Assembly (NCBI GenBank): GCA_014925825.1 | Contig: JACGCK010000331.1 | Location: forward strand, 1 to 39,716 | Source: Pholiota molesta | Taxonomy: Eukaryota > Basidiomycota > Agaricomycetes > Agaricales > Strophariaceae | Direction: 5' to 3' | DNA: 39,716 nucleotides | Part shown: in pieces, positions 20,845 to 32,730 of the stretch | Position numbering within the stretch: the stretch's first letter is position 1 | Layout of the letters: every line of letters begins with the position of its first letter | Made by a program: the position numbers and the translations under genes | Notes under the pieces: generated by a model | Seen by the model: only the letters and a program-made list of their open reading frames with translations | Told to the model about the DNA's origin: nothing | Database searches by the model: none

Positions 20845-23800
20845 CGTTCGAAACTTCGCCGTTTTGCGCGTATAAGGGCTTGAAAGATGCGTCTTCGCAA
20901 TCGTAAAGAGCCAAAAAATTTGCGTGGAAAACGGAGCAGCCGTTCCGGAGATATAGGCCAATCTTCATTGAAGGGTAGGAAGAGGAGGAAAGGGATGGTA
21001 AATTCGAAATGCATCGTTCATGCGATAAGAGCTTGAACGTTGCGTCTTCGCAAACGTTACAAGGCCAAAAAACCGCGTGAGAATCGAAAGCATTGTTCCG
21101 AAGATACGGCCAATCTTTCCTGATGATGAAGTGGGAAGGAATGATGAGGAGTGGATGATGTCCCGGAATATTCCACTGAATAGATCGTCATGTTCTTGAG
21201 CTCGATAGAACCGGAGAGTCGAGGTGAATACAAATCCGAAGCTTCCAGGAGGGACCTGCCATGGTTGCCAAAGCGAACTTAGTCTCAGATCAGAGCACTG
21301 AAATGAGACATATGGTCTAGTTCACTCAAATTTCGTTCGTTTGCCTGCGCAGGGGCTTATTCGACGCGGCCTGCGTAGCCTAACACACCGCAAAAATTGC
21401 TAAGGGATCGGAGGTCTGGTTCTGGAGAACGGCCAAATCTTCGCTCTAGTGATAGAGATGGAGGGAAAGGAGGAAGATGGGCCCCCCAGAGTGTTCCACT
21501 GGTCAAACAGGTGAGCTGGGTGTCGTTAGAACCGGACAAAGAAGGAAAGTCGAATCCCGAAGCAGAATAGGGCTAGAGGCGATGGAAGCCAAAAGAGAAC
21601 GAAATTTCGGACCAGAGGTCCAAAATAGACAAAAGTGCACTCCTCACGAGAATTCCAAAGATTCGCTGAGCAGGGGCTTGAAAGATGCGCCCTGCGCGGC
21701 CCAGCACAGCGCAAAAAATTGCGAAGCAACCGCAGGTCCGGTTCTTGAGTTATAGTCCAATATGCATTGAGGTACTGATCAAGGGGGAGGAAGAGGTAAT
21801 GGGCCCCCCAGAATGATCTACTGCATAGAATTGGACGTTCTTGCACTCGTTAAACCGGGCGAGCAAGGCGAGCTCGAATCCAAAGGATTTGCGAGTCCAT
21901 GAGCTGGTTGCTGAGATCGAGCGAAATTTCTGGACAGAGCTCCGAAATGGGCCAAGGAATTTTACTTGTCCAAATAGCCATCGTTCTCCACATTCAAGGG
22001 CTCAAAAGAAGCGGCTTGAGGAGTAGAAACAAACGCAAAAATAACCGACAGGTTCTGAAGAGCTGATCCGGATATATTGCCCAATCTCTGCCCAAGGTAG
22101 AAAGTATGGGAGTCCCGGCATCTCGGAACATTCTACTGTGTAGAATTCGACGTTCTTGAGCTCGTTAGAACCGTATGAATGAGTCGAGCTCGAATCCAAA
22201 AAGAGCTAACGAATTGAAGCAGTAGTTGTTGAGATCCGGAATGAAGTGACTCTAGAGAGCCCAAATAACTGAAAGGGCAGAAGCCGGTTGAATGTCGCTC
22301 GTTCTCGTCGCGCAGGGCATTGTTAGATGCGTATAAGCGAGCTCTTGAGGCCTCAAAAAACCTCGGGTCAATCTGAGCAGTTTTCACAGAGATATGAGAC
22401 AATCTCTGGTCATAGGATGATCAAGAGAGAGCCAGTGTAGATGGCAAAGTCCCAGGATGATCTACTGCTCGGAATCTAATGATCTTGGGCTCATTAAAAC
22501 GGGACGGATGAGTAGATCTCGAATCCGAAATCCGTTTATGACTAGACTCCGCGGTTGATGAGAACGAAATTGATGTCTCATCAGGAGGCTGAGATGACTG
22601 TAAAGTCATAGCTCGGGCGATACACAACGGTTTGGAACGTTCAAGGGCGCTTTCAAACGAGGCGAACAAGGGCTTTCCAGCGCAAAAAACCGCGTAATGA
22701 TAGACTAAGCGGTTGAGGAGATATGGCCCAACTCTGCTCAGAACAGGAGCAATGGAGGAGCATGAGGACATGCCAGTATTTTGGAAGGTTCTCCTGTTCG
22801 GAATGGGATGATCTTGGGCTCGATAGAACCGGACGGATGAGGCGAGCTCGAATCCGAAGAGATCACCCAGATACGGGCAGTCGTTGATGAGAACGAATTT
22901 GGTTTCACATCAGGAGACCAAAATGTCTCAAAGGCCATATCTCGCTTGGAAATCGCTTGCTAGACACGCGCAGGGCCTCGTTGGAAACGCCTCGACAAGC
23001 GCGACGGAGCGCAAAAAACCGCGCGACAATCCATGGACTGGTTGAGGAGAAGCGGATGAATCTGTCCTCAGAGTAGGAACAGCAGGGCAGGAGGACATCG
23101 AAGATTTCGGAGATGTCGTCTGCTCGGAATTCGATGATCTTGGGCTCTCCAGAACCGGACGGATGAGCCGAGCTCGAATCCGAAAAGACCTTAATGATCC
23201 GGGGTCTGGGAGGCGAGAACGAATCGATTTCGTCTCAAGACATCGAAATGTCTCATCATCCGCTTCTCACTCAAAAGTGGAGTGTCTGGGGTGATTGAAG
23301 GCGCATTCGATATCGATTTGATAAGGCCCACAAGCAGCAAAAAAACCGCTTGGTGATCCATGGAACAGTTGAGGAGAAACAGATGCATCTCTGTTCTTAG
23401 ACCAGAAACAGAGGAGCATGACAACATGCAGGGATTTCGGAACCTTCCTGCGCTCGGAATTCAACGATCTTAGGCTTGAAAGAGCCGGACGGATGAGACG
23501 AGCTCGAATCCGAAGAGATCTTGATGGTCCGATGCTTGGAAGGCGAGAACGAATCGATTTCATCTCAGGACATCGAAATGTCTCAGCATCTGTTTCTCAC
23601 TCAAGAGTGGAACATTTGGGGCGATTGAAGGTGCATTCGATATCGACTTGACAAGCTCCACAAGCTGCAGCAAACCGCTTGGCAATCCATGGAATGGTTG
23701 GGGGAAACAGATAAATCTCTGTTCTTAGACCAGGAACAGAGGAGCATGAGGACATGTGGAGATTTCGAAAACTTCCTGTGCTCGGAATCCAACGATCTTA

Positions 23801-24380
23801 GGCTTGAAAGAGCCGGACAGATGAGACGAGCTCGAATCCGAAGAGATCTTGATGGTCTGATGTTTGGAAAGCGAGAATGAATCGATTTCGTCTCAGGACA
23901 TCGAAATGTCTCAGCATCTGTTTCTCACCCAAATGTGGGTCGTTTGGATCCATCGAGGGCGCGATCGATATCAATTTGACAAGGGCTACAAGCCGCAAAA
24001 ATTCGCTTGGCAATCCATAGGGCGGTTGAGGAGATGTGGATGAATCTCCATCCTTAGAGTAGAAACAGCAGAAGAGGAGGAGATCTGGAGATTTCGAAGA
24101 CGTTGTCTGATCGGAATTCGACGATCTTGGGCTCGTTAGAACGGGACGAATGAGCTGAGCTCGAATCCAAAAAGATCTAGTCGATCCGAGGTTTGGAGCC
24201 CGAGAACGAATCAATTTCGTCTCAAGACATCGAAATGTCTCATAGTCCACTTCTCACTCAAATGCGGGTCGTTTGGGACGATTAATGGCTTGTTCTGTAT
24301 CGTTTCGACGAGGGCTACAGGCCGCAAAAATCCGCTTGTCGATCCAAGGAGTGGTTTGGGAGATATGGGGCCATCAATCC
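20845..24380. repeat. Tandem array of about ten diverged ~328 bp units
   Basis: Each unit carries a conserved block around GAGCTCGAATCCGAAGAG. The block occurs at about 21221, 21546, 21870, 22186, 22515, 22843, 23170, 23500, 23828 and 24157, giving a spacing of 316-330 bp. Each also has GCGCAAAAAACCGCG-like and GACATCGAAATGTCTC-like blocks. The 23170-24157 copies are most alike, and the copies nearest the LTR are most diverged and partly truncated. Open frames in the array are short and not conserved, so it is noncoding. It lies between the LTR/polypurine tract and the KDZ inverted repeat. Confidence 0.85.
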
Positions 24381-24539
24381 AACCAGTATCATCATCTTCC
24401 CTCCAAATCATCATAAGTCCAATTCCAGAGGAACTCCTTGGCTGAGGAGCATTCCTAGGACCAGAGGGAAGGTGGAAAGGGGTGAAGGGCATAGCAAAAA
24501 GGTGAAGGGAGAGCATAAAAGGGTTTTGGGCCCAATGCA

Positions 24540-24817
24540 AGTAGGGACATATCCAAGCCAGCTGGCAGGAGAGTCAACCCAACCTGGATCAGAGAGGAAC
24601 CTCAGACATGAGTAGGGACCATCACAGACAGTCAACCCAACCCAGATCCAAGGGGAGAAGGGAGGATGTAGAATCCAACCCAAGTAGGGACTACTCCATG
24701 CCAGCTAGCAGGAGAGTCAACCCAACCTGGATCAGAGAGGAACCTCAGACATGAGTAGGGACCATCACAGACAGTCAACCCAACCCAGATCCAAGGGGAG
24801 AAGGGAGGATGTAGAAT
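24540..24817. repeat. 143 bp direct duplication
   Basis: Two nearly identical copies (about 24540-24675 and 24683-24817) share GAGTCAACCCAACCTGG at 24571 and 24714. The second copy is interrupted after GATGTAGAAT by the left end of the KDZ element. Confidence 0.8.
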
Positions 24818-26152
24818 CACCAGAGTCTGCCAGGTCAATGGATACAGCCCTTATAACTACCACAGATAGGGTGATGGATAATGTCCACTAACTATAAGGG
24901 ATGTATTCCCTACCATATTACTGCCTGCCGATGGATGCAGGCATCCATCCTGCCACCTGCATCCATCCGTGCACGTGCTCAGTATCCATCCCACGCCGAC
25001 ACAGCCATTGGATTCGAGCTCCATTACCCCTCCACCATCGCTGCCTGCATCCATCCGACTCCATCGTGTCTCCATCCATTGCTGCCCACATCCATTGCCT
25101 CTGTTGGATCATGCTGTCCAGCCAGCTGTCCACACGTGTTCCACGTGTTTACTCCATCGCGCCTCCTGCATCCATTGCCCATGTTGGATGCAACTCCATC
25201 CTCCCGCCCTTCCCTCGCATCCATCGCACATGTCCCAATCCTTCCCGCCCCCGGTGCGTATCCATTCCAACTCCATATTCCTTAGCTGACCATCCCAATC
25301 TAGGATGTTTCCTCTCTGCCGCGGTAGGAACCGCGGCTTCCCTCGTGTCAATCCGCCCGCCCTCGCACGTCCATTGCCCATATAGGATACCACATCCATT
25401 GGGCTTGGCCGCTCTCCCCCCCTCATCCCATTTGGCCTTCGTGCATCCATTGCCCGTACACGGCCCCTCCTCCATTGGCCATTCTTGTGCCGTGCCCGCC
25501 CGCCCGCCCTCCTGTCCCGTGTGCGCCAATTCCCCCCCTCCCCCTTGCGCTATTTGACCTTCATGCATCCATTGCGCGTACGCGCCCCATCCTCCACTGA
25601 CTACCCTTGCACAGCGCCCGCTCTCCCGGCCCACTCTCCCTGCTGCCCCATGTGCCATTTTCCTCCCCCCCCCCTTGCGCTATTCGGCCTTCGCGCATCC
25701 ATTGCCCATATAGGACACTGTATCCATTGCGTTTGGCCGCTCTCTCCACCCTCGTGCCATTATTCGACCTTCGCGTATCCATTCGCGTATCCATTGCCCA
25801 TATAGGATACCGGATCCATTGCCCTTGGCCGCTCTTTCCCCCCCTTGTGCCATTTGCGCATCCATTGTGGCCTTTGCGTGTCCATTGCCCATATAGGATA
25901 CGGCATCCTTCGCGCTTGGCCGCGCTCTCCCCACTTGTGCCATTCGACCTTTGTGCATCCATTGCGGCCTTCGCGACTCCATTGCCCATATAGATAACAC
26001 ATCCATTGCACGTGGCCGTTCTTTCTTCCCTCCCATGCGACATTCGGCCTTCGCGCATCCATTGCCCACACATGTCCCATCCTCCATTGACTATCCTTGG
26101 GCCACACCTACTCTCCGTCCCTCCCGCCCCGTTCTGATCACCTGCCATTACA
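24818..26152. repeat. Left terminal inverted repeat of the KDZ element
   Basis: About 1335 bp. The outer ~985 bp (to about 25800) match the right arm with only a handful of differences. The inner part is homologous but rearranged. From about 25170 inward it is made of variants of ATCCATTGCCCATATAGGAT alternating with GGCCGCTCTC and TTCGCGCATCC modules. It ends with TGATCACCTGC near 26145. Long open frames here are repeat artefacts. Confidence 0.85.
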
Positions 26153-26389
26153 TTCATATGTAATCCAAGTAACTTAGTCTGTATATAACCCCAAGTAACT
26201 TATGCTCACGGAAACCTCATTTCCAAGAAAAATAAATATTTGACAAGAAAATATGAGCTAGTACAAGGAGCAAGAAAATACAAACATACTACAAGATTAG
26301 TTCAGAAGGTAAATAGCGTGACAAGATAGAAAACAAGATAATAAAATAACAACATAAATCACAAAAAATTGCAAGAACGATATCAAAAA

Positions 26390-29111
26390 TCACCTTCGCT
26401 GCCTTTTGCCTTCGCCTGAATCCCCACTACCAGTCCCCTCCTTCCGCTTCCTGCTACCGGACATATAGCTTTCCACACATGAATGTACGTCAAGCACTGC
26501 TGCCTCCCAGCGAGGATCAGTGGTACGGGCTGGTGCCCACCATATAAGGGCGACGATGACGAGGGCCAGCCCATTAGGACCATATTTTTTCAAAGAATGG
26601 ACATTTTGACCCAGCTGCGCTGATGACAATGACAAGGGGAGGGAATGAGGGGTTGTCGAGCGTCGCCATACGGGCTGCATACTATTCCACCAGGCTATCC
26701 ATTCGTTAGTGAATATCTGAAGATCCGGAACTGATGGAAATTGATCGTATCGACGCTTGGGCAACCAGAGTGATAGTAAGGGTGGGCGTAAAGGAGAGGT
26801 GGGCAAGCGATGCTATGGCAAATAAAGCAATCAGCTATCTAAATGCGTGGGTGCAGAGAAAACTTACGAATGTTGTATGTGTAGCGCCATGCTCACTCTC
26901 TATTTGTATCCAATCACTCATCAACGCTTTCCAGACATCAGCATCTACAGCGTCGACGATATGTTTTGAAGCGACCTCGAGCCATGCAGGAACAAACAGT
27001 TTCACAGATCTGACTCTCGCACTTCGATCTGTCAGGTCAGTGGCAGAAGCAGTGTTTTCGTCGTTTTCAGGCTCCGGAGCGGGGACAGTTTGGCCAGTGG
27101 GAGAGGCGGCATTTTCGTCGTTTTCAGGCTCCGGAGCGGGGACGGTTTGCGACGCCGACGTATCCATTGGTTGGTTCGAGATGTTGCTGCCAAAGCTACG
27201 TGGAAGCGGAGCGGGGACGGTTTGTGACGCCGATGTATCCATCGGTTGGTTCGAGATGTTGCTGCCAAAGCTATGCGGAAGCTGTGAACCGGCGGCAACG
27301 GCCCCTGAAGGATGCGTTATGGATACACCGATTGGAATGATTGGAGGGGTTTCCATGGCTGGAGCGTCTGGATGGGTATCTGGCCTGGGAGCAGTGCTCG
27401 AAGGCTGAGCCATGGGAGTCGGAAGGATATGGGAATGGTAGGCCAACTGGGTATCTGGCCCGGGAGCGGTGCTCGAAGGCTGAGCCATGGGAGTTGGAAG
27501 GACATGGGAATGGTAGGCCAACCGAGTGTCCGGAACATTTGATGGATCGAATGTCGAACTATAGGACACATTTGCGGAGGGATCAAGATATGGTGTAGTC
27601 GCATGAGCTTCAGGATAGATAGGCGTTTCTATCGGTAAAATTTGAGTCAGAAAGAATAAATATATATATGAAACAACGAACCGCTAGTGCTCGGTGCATT
27701 ACCTGGATCCCATGCACTGCTCCAATCGTTAATGTTGAGGATACTGGCGACTTCTTCCATCGTCATGGCGGCTGTCGGGTCTTGAACCTGCGTAACTGGT
27801 TTGAACAATTCCTGGACAGGCCCAGGTCTGGCAACACCATCGGAACTAACAGGAGCAATGGGCACGGGAGCAGAACCACTCCGTGCAGAGGCATGAATGT
27901 CGAATGAAGTAGTGGAGGTGGCAGTGGCGATGGAGGTCGAGGTAGCAGAGACAGGAACACTTCCAACGGGAGCAGACATACTTGGTGCAGAGCCATCAAT
28001 GTCGAACGAACTAGTCGAGGAGGTGGAGGTAGCAGACGAAACATGGGCACCTGGAAGAGCGCGGGACTTTCGCACGTCCATCGCTACATGCAACCAATTT
28101 TAGTCAGAACAAATTTCCAAGAGAACAACTTGGCAAACATACGATAGCATGTGTGTAAAAAATCTGAGAATGGACCGCGAATTACAGTGTCATATTTTGG
28201 GTACGCTTTTCCGAACGAGAGCCCACATGGATTGTGACGAGAGTGTACACTCATCGTCATGATCTCCCCTGCATAATTGGGATCTGGTCCACCAGCAAGA
28301 ACCGTGAACGACCACCCAGTGAGTGCCGATACCTGCTGCATAAAATCATGCGCTAATTCCGGAATCCTCTCGATCGAACTGAAAATCAAGATCAGTGTAT
28401 GTTTTAAAAATAGTCAATCAGTCAGACATACGTCGCATACTCCTCTGGTAAACGTTCCGTCTCTGATCGGCCTTCCAAGCTAGCCATCTCGAGATCCATC
28501 TCCATCTTACGCTGATCCCGCAAACGTTTGACTTCCGCTTTGACCTCATCGGACTCGTTCATATAAGCTTCATGGGTAAGTTTATTAATGACCGAGAGAC
28601 GCATTTTGGAATCTGCACTCAATGGATCGAGGTCCACTAAGGCCTTGACTCGGTCCTTGAAGAACACTTTTGAGTAGATGTTCTTCTCCGATGGGAGCCG
28701 GCTGATCGTTGGGTTGACACTGATCACGACTTTCTCCTTGGTGCCGCCGCGCTTGCGTTTGCCGAGGGGATGGTTGTTAAACCACACTTTCAATTTCTGT
28801 ACATAGAATTACACAATTAGAACATGCTAGCCCAGAAAAAAAAATAAACACACCTTTCTCCGATCAGCTGCCCATAAATTAGTGTCATTGAAAGGCAAGT
28901 TGACGATAGCCTTAACGTGAGGATCTGTAGAATTGGCGATCTCCTCTTCCTCAGCATTTTGAGATGGCCACTGCTGGAAAAAAAGCTGATAGCACTGTGT
29001 CCTCCATTCGCGCAGGGCATTGGCCCCAGCCTCTTTTGCCGCCGCACATTCCGCTTGCTTTGACATGAGAAATTCGTGCTGCTTGGGGGTGGCCCAAGTC
29101 TGCGGCGCCAT
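26390..29111 (-). CDS. 807-residue KDZ-associated protein with WW-rich C-terminal domain
   Basis: Six exons (29111-28854, 28796-28432, 28378-28143, 28083-27703, 27628-26868, 26812-26390), all phases consistent, give 807 residues. The N-terminus (PQTWATPKQHEFL) leads to a basic stretch (KVWFNNHPLGKRKRGGTKEK). Around residues 208-286 is a conserved-looking block (SALTGWSFTVLAGGPDPNY, GLSFGKAYPKYD). A Ser/Thr/Ala/Pro-rich disordered middle follows, with internal repeats. The C-terminal domain has WIAWWNSMQPVWRR and YGPNGLALVIVALIWW. Proteins with this architecture are very abundant in agaricomycetes, but no function is known to me. Its place inside the inverted repeats suggests a passenger or helper gene. 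Confidence 0.78.
27055..27520. repeat. Coding minisatellites within the 807-residue gene
   Basis: Three in-frame duplications lie side by side: a 57 bp unit (starting 27061 and 27118), a 75 bp unit (27136 and 27211) and another 75 bp unit (27374 and 27449). They encode duplicated Pro/Ser-rich segments (e.g. FGSNISNQPMDTSASQ). Confidence 0.8.
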
Positions 29112-29526
29112 GATACCCGGAACGGATGCAAATAGGTGCCGTAAGTTTAACAAGCGACGGCGGGTAAATGTTATGTTAGAGTTTAAGCGACAGTCTCCTT
29201 CTGGAAAAAAAATTGGGTAACCTTGTCCTGTGGGGCGGATAACCCCGAACGACTATACAGCCTATGATTCTTGCCCCCGCACTCATCCCCTCCCTCCCTA
29301 TTCTCAGCCGAGGACTCCATGGCTCATAAAACAATTTATCAGTCGTACGAGTAGATTTTAAAAGTAGTACGATTGGCCTTTGTAAAATCGTGTGAACCGG
29401 CTGTACAGTTAATTTCAGCCAAGGTGTGGGAATTTCAAAAAGGCTAAAATAAGCGGCCAGGATCCATCAGAGGCTATCCAATACATTCCCCACATTTACC
29501 CGCATTGTCTCACCGAAACCAGCACT
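29112..29526. promoter_or_regulatory. Divergent promoter region inside the KDZ element
   Basis: 415 nt between the starts of the minus-strand 807-residue gene and the plus-strand RNase H1-domain gene. No coding sequence seen. It should contain both promoters, but no clear TATA box was identified. Confidence 0.4.
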
Positions 29527-30519
29527 ATGGCTCGCGTACCCCACACTAACCCTGACGGGGTTAAATCCATCGATGATCTCGTGGCGACACTATTGCTCAT
29601 GGGCATAGATGTCAATAACGCGCGCAGTAAGTTTATTGTATCATATATCTCCCACATCCATCTAACAAAGACATTTTTGGTATCACCAGCCCGAGCCAAT
29701 GTTTTGGCAGCGGCTGTGGCTGCGGCGAATGGCACCGGCCCCACCATTTCTGGTAAGTACTCATTATATATACCCGAGTGACTAGTATCTAACGCGTTCT
29801 CTCCCACCACCCCAGAAGATGCCGCCAGTGGCGAAACTGCCACCACCGAGGCCATCCCCGCTCCCGCTCCTAACATAGGCAACAACACCAGTGACACTGG
29901 TGATCACGAATCCGAGGCCGATACTTTGGCCACCAGCGCTGGTGGTAAGCTTGATATCTTGATGGGTTTGAGCATAAATCTCACCGCCTGTTTCCTTGCA
30001 AAGATACCGAAGCCACTCAGGCTGGCTCTGCTAGGGCGACTTCGGCCACCTTGGATTGGGCCGATGATTGGGAAGAAGATGACGACCCGCCTAGGAGGAG
30101 CGCTCTCCAGTGGCATCCCAGCTCCGCAGCTGCCCCTGCTGCCCCTGCTGTCGCCACTGGTGCGAGCGGCGGCAGTGCCACGCTCTCGGGCAACGGCTTC
30201 CACTGCGCCTTCTGCCAACAGTTCAATACGGTTCGCCCCTCCGAGGCTTTCTATGTTGTGACCATCGGCCTCCAGGTGGGGGTGTTCACCCACTGGTACG
30301 TTTTCTACCTGCTTGTAAATGGTTTTTTTATTGATCTTGCTCAACAGGCACATTGTTCAGCCCCTCGTCTCGGGCGTGAGTGGTGCCTGCTACCGCAGGT
30401 ACTCGTCCCAGGCCGCCGCCCAGGCCGCCTTCGATGAAGCTTTGGCTGCCGGCCTCGTCATGGTCGTTACTCCCAGCCCCGTCACCCTCCCCCACCCTGG
30501 CTGTGGAGGCCGCCAGTGA
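29527..30519 (+). CDS. RNase H1 N-terminal (hybrid-binding/viroplasmin-type) domain protein
   Basis: Five exons (29527-29626, 29690-29752, 29816-29944, 30004-30295, 30348-30519) give 251 residues in frame. Residues 1-155 are Ala/Thr/Glu-rich and likely disordered. A CAFC motif follows (~165). From about 180 to 230 is a small domain with FYVVTIGLQVGVFTHW, GVSGACYRRYSS and AAFDEALAAG, which matches the RNase H1 N-terminal hybrid-binding fold (also called viroplasmin-like), known to grip RNA-DNA hybrids or double-stranded RNA. There is no catalytic RNase H domain. Such short proteins are numerous in mushrooms. Here it sits inside a DNA transposon, where a role at nucleic-acid intermediates is only inference. 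Confidence 0.78.
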
Positions 30520-30652
30520 TCGCACATTTTTGCTACATACTGCTCATGCTTTTGTGTAGTTGCTTACCATGTATACCGTCTGTTATTTGTCTGAAATGTA
30601 CTGTGCACGTTGATCTTTGCAATATATTGTTTGTTATTACCCAGACCTCCCT

Positions 30653-31330
30653 TTATGCACACTGAAAACTATACTTGCCCTCCAAGTACATCTTGAAGAC
30701 AGGGAGGCGGTGATCGTCCTCTAGTATAGTGCACCGTATTTCATCAATCCAAGTGATAACCATCCGTACTTCCGTGCTAAGCTCGTTAACCTCTCCCAAT
30801 TCCACACCAACCCCGACAAGTTGAAGGACTTCGTCATGGCATCGTGTTATGGCTGTCTGTACATTGCTGAGCTGCTCAACAAGGTCATCCAGAGCTTCTG
30901 ATTTGAGTGAAACCATATACTGCTGGCATGCGGTGTTGACAAAGGTTTTTGGTGATCCATTTGTAATGTTATTCAAGCGCCTTTTGAGGCGCTGGGCATG
31001 TTCCATCCAAACGGATATCGGACTACGTATCTCATCAGCGACTGGGGATTTAGCTGCGCTCTTGTGCAGTTGGACTGTACTGTGTAGTATGTAATTAGTG
31101 TATTATAGATAGTAGAGTGCCTGAGGTGTTGTATACATCGCTTTTGTCTTCTTGTATGTTTTACGACGTTGTGCATTAATTGTGGCTTTGGATCTACAAT
31201 AAATAATTAGACAAGACAGCCGGGAACTTAAGAAATAGAATGATATATACTTCTCATAGTACCGCTTACTCTTTGCGCGGTTTGCTTCGCGTTTAGCCTC
31301 AGCGGTCAGATGAATTTTGGCACGGCCCAT
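30653..31330 (-). CDS. 187-residue basic KDZ-associated protein
   Basis: Exons 31330-31251, 31193-31137 and 31079-30653 give 187 residues. The N-terminus is strongly basic (MGRAKIHLTAEAKREANRAK, SKRYYEK, NAQRRKTYKK), resembling a DNA-binding or nuclear-localisation tail. The rest is helical and likely coiled coil (AQRLKRRLNNITNG, LDDLVEQLSNVQTAI, VITWIDEIRCTILED). Similar MGR-x-K-start proteins are frequent in agaricomycetes without a known role. It converges with the RNase H1-domain gene, leaving 133 nt between the stops. Confidence 0.7.
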
Positions 31331-31755
31331 GAGAGTAGGTGTGCAAGCATAGAGAAATCGTGTTTACCTTCGTCGCATCCTGGTGCGTCGTCTGACTTTT
31401 ATTTCGGGCATCTAAACCACCAGTCCAAACTATCTTGTTCAAAAGGTATTAATCAGGAGATTCTGATTCTGATTTTTTTACAATGTATTATATACGCTAT
31501 AATATCTGCTGCATTTTTCTTTCATTTAATGTTTTGGGTCTGTGCGCATTACGTCGGATTTAGTAAGCACGAGAAGCAATGGAATCCAAGAACCTGAAGG
31601 AGTCGCTTTAATTCCCCCTCCTTTTGCCCTCGAACCACATTTTACTTTCTAGCTTCCCCCACTGTGTGTGCCACTGCGCCCAAGTTCAACTTTCTCTCGA
31701 TGTGAGAATGGTTTTTTTGGTCAAGCGATTATTCTAACGGCATGTCTAAACTTAG
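31331..31755. other. Spacer between divergent KDZ passenger genes
   Basis: 425 nt with no supported exon, AT-rich around 31460-31530. It should hold the promoters of the 187-residue (minus) and 217-residue (plus) genes. Confidence 0.4.
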
Positions 31756-32564
31756 ATGTTCGATCTTCCGCTGCCCAAAGCGGAGGCTACCCCGGCTAAC
31801 ATACAAGCTCAAATTGATAAACGGCGATTTATCCACCGCATGGGACCCTACTACCTTCAAGCCCATTCAGAGGGTAAGGCAGAAGAGGTAGAATTCTTCA
31901 AAGTCGTCTTCGAGCATCACTGCATGCGATGGCCCGTGAATGCCAGGGAGTATCCGGACCTCGACTTCATGAAGGCTGACCTTGAGAACCAACGCAAGGT
32001 ACGCGCCTATTATATGAGCCAATTCGTTCTGATATAACATTTTCCAGGCTTTGATTAGATCCATCAAAGCCTGGTCTGGCTTGGGTGCCTACTCCCAGGA
32101 GCTTGAACACTGGTCCATGTTGTTCAAATCACGCACTAACAAAGTCGATAAATCACCGGATGCGAAGGCAAGAGCTTGGGTCACTGCGATCCTTATGCGA
32201 TACTTACTTTCTTGTCTAGTTACCTCCTTCGGAATCAACCAAGAACGAAGAGGGCTCGGTGAAAATTCTGGTTCTGCGGGAAATCCGATCGACATTGTGA
32301 GTAGTTTCTCTGTCACTGCTGTGCGATATTTATGTTGTTCCTATCTAGACATCCCCTCCAGTATCACCCAAGAAAGCAGAGGGTTCTGCGAAAAACCCTA
32401 TTGATGTTGTGAGTATTGAGTTGGGCGCCTATCTTTCGACTTGGGCTGACATATATTGGCAGGATAATCGACCAGGGGAAGTCAGTAAGGGCGAAGAGGT
32501 CAACCCGAGACATATTAGAATATTCACGTCGCCGGGTCCTTCTAACTCCTCCACAGGCAAGTAG
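31756..32564 (+). CDS. 217-residue KDZ-associated protein, function unknown
   Basis: Four exons (31756-31998, 32048-32296, 32349-32408, 32463-32564), all phase 0, give 217 residues. Residues 1-110 are compact and charged (IHRMGPYYLQAHSEGKAEE, FEHHCMRWPVNAREYPDLDF, KAWSGLGAYSQELEHWSMLF). The C-terminal part contains a repeated GSAGNPIDI / GSAKNPIDV motif, each copy ending at an exon border, so exon duplication is likely. An alternative GC-AG intron inside exon 2 would change the middle. I do not recognise the family. It lies 166 nt upstream of the transposase on the same strand. Confidence 0.6.
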
Positions 32565-32730
32565 TGTACCATTTTTGTAAAATCTATGTAAAATCTGTAC
32601 GGTCATCTGAGCCGCTGTAAGCACGAAATCTGATCAGAGATGTATATTGGTAATCGGTGTAATGGATGCTAGCGTAACCTCAGTGTATCCATTATCCATA
32701 GCTGAACTTCATCTTCGCGTTCATATCAAG

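Noticed and set aside
23160..24170. tRNA genes suggested by CTCGAATCC motifs
   Set aside because: No cloverleaf could be built around them. They belong to the 328 bp repeat.
25170..26110. CRISPR-like regularly spaced repeats
   Set aside because: Spacing and repeat sequence vary, spacers are themselves repeated, the genome is eukaryotic and no cas genes are present.
24881..26157. Many long open frames on both strands in the left inverted repeat
   Set aside because: They are translations of the repeated ATCCATTG modules in several frames at once. The same frames recur in the right arm, and none has domains or consistent starts.
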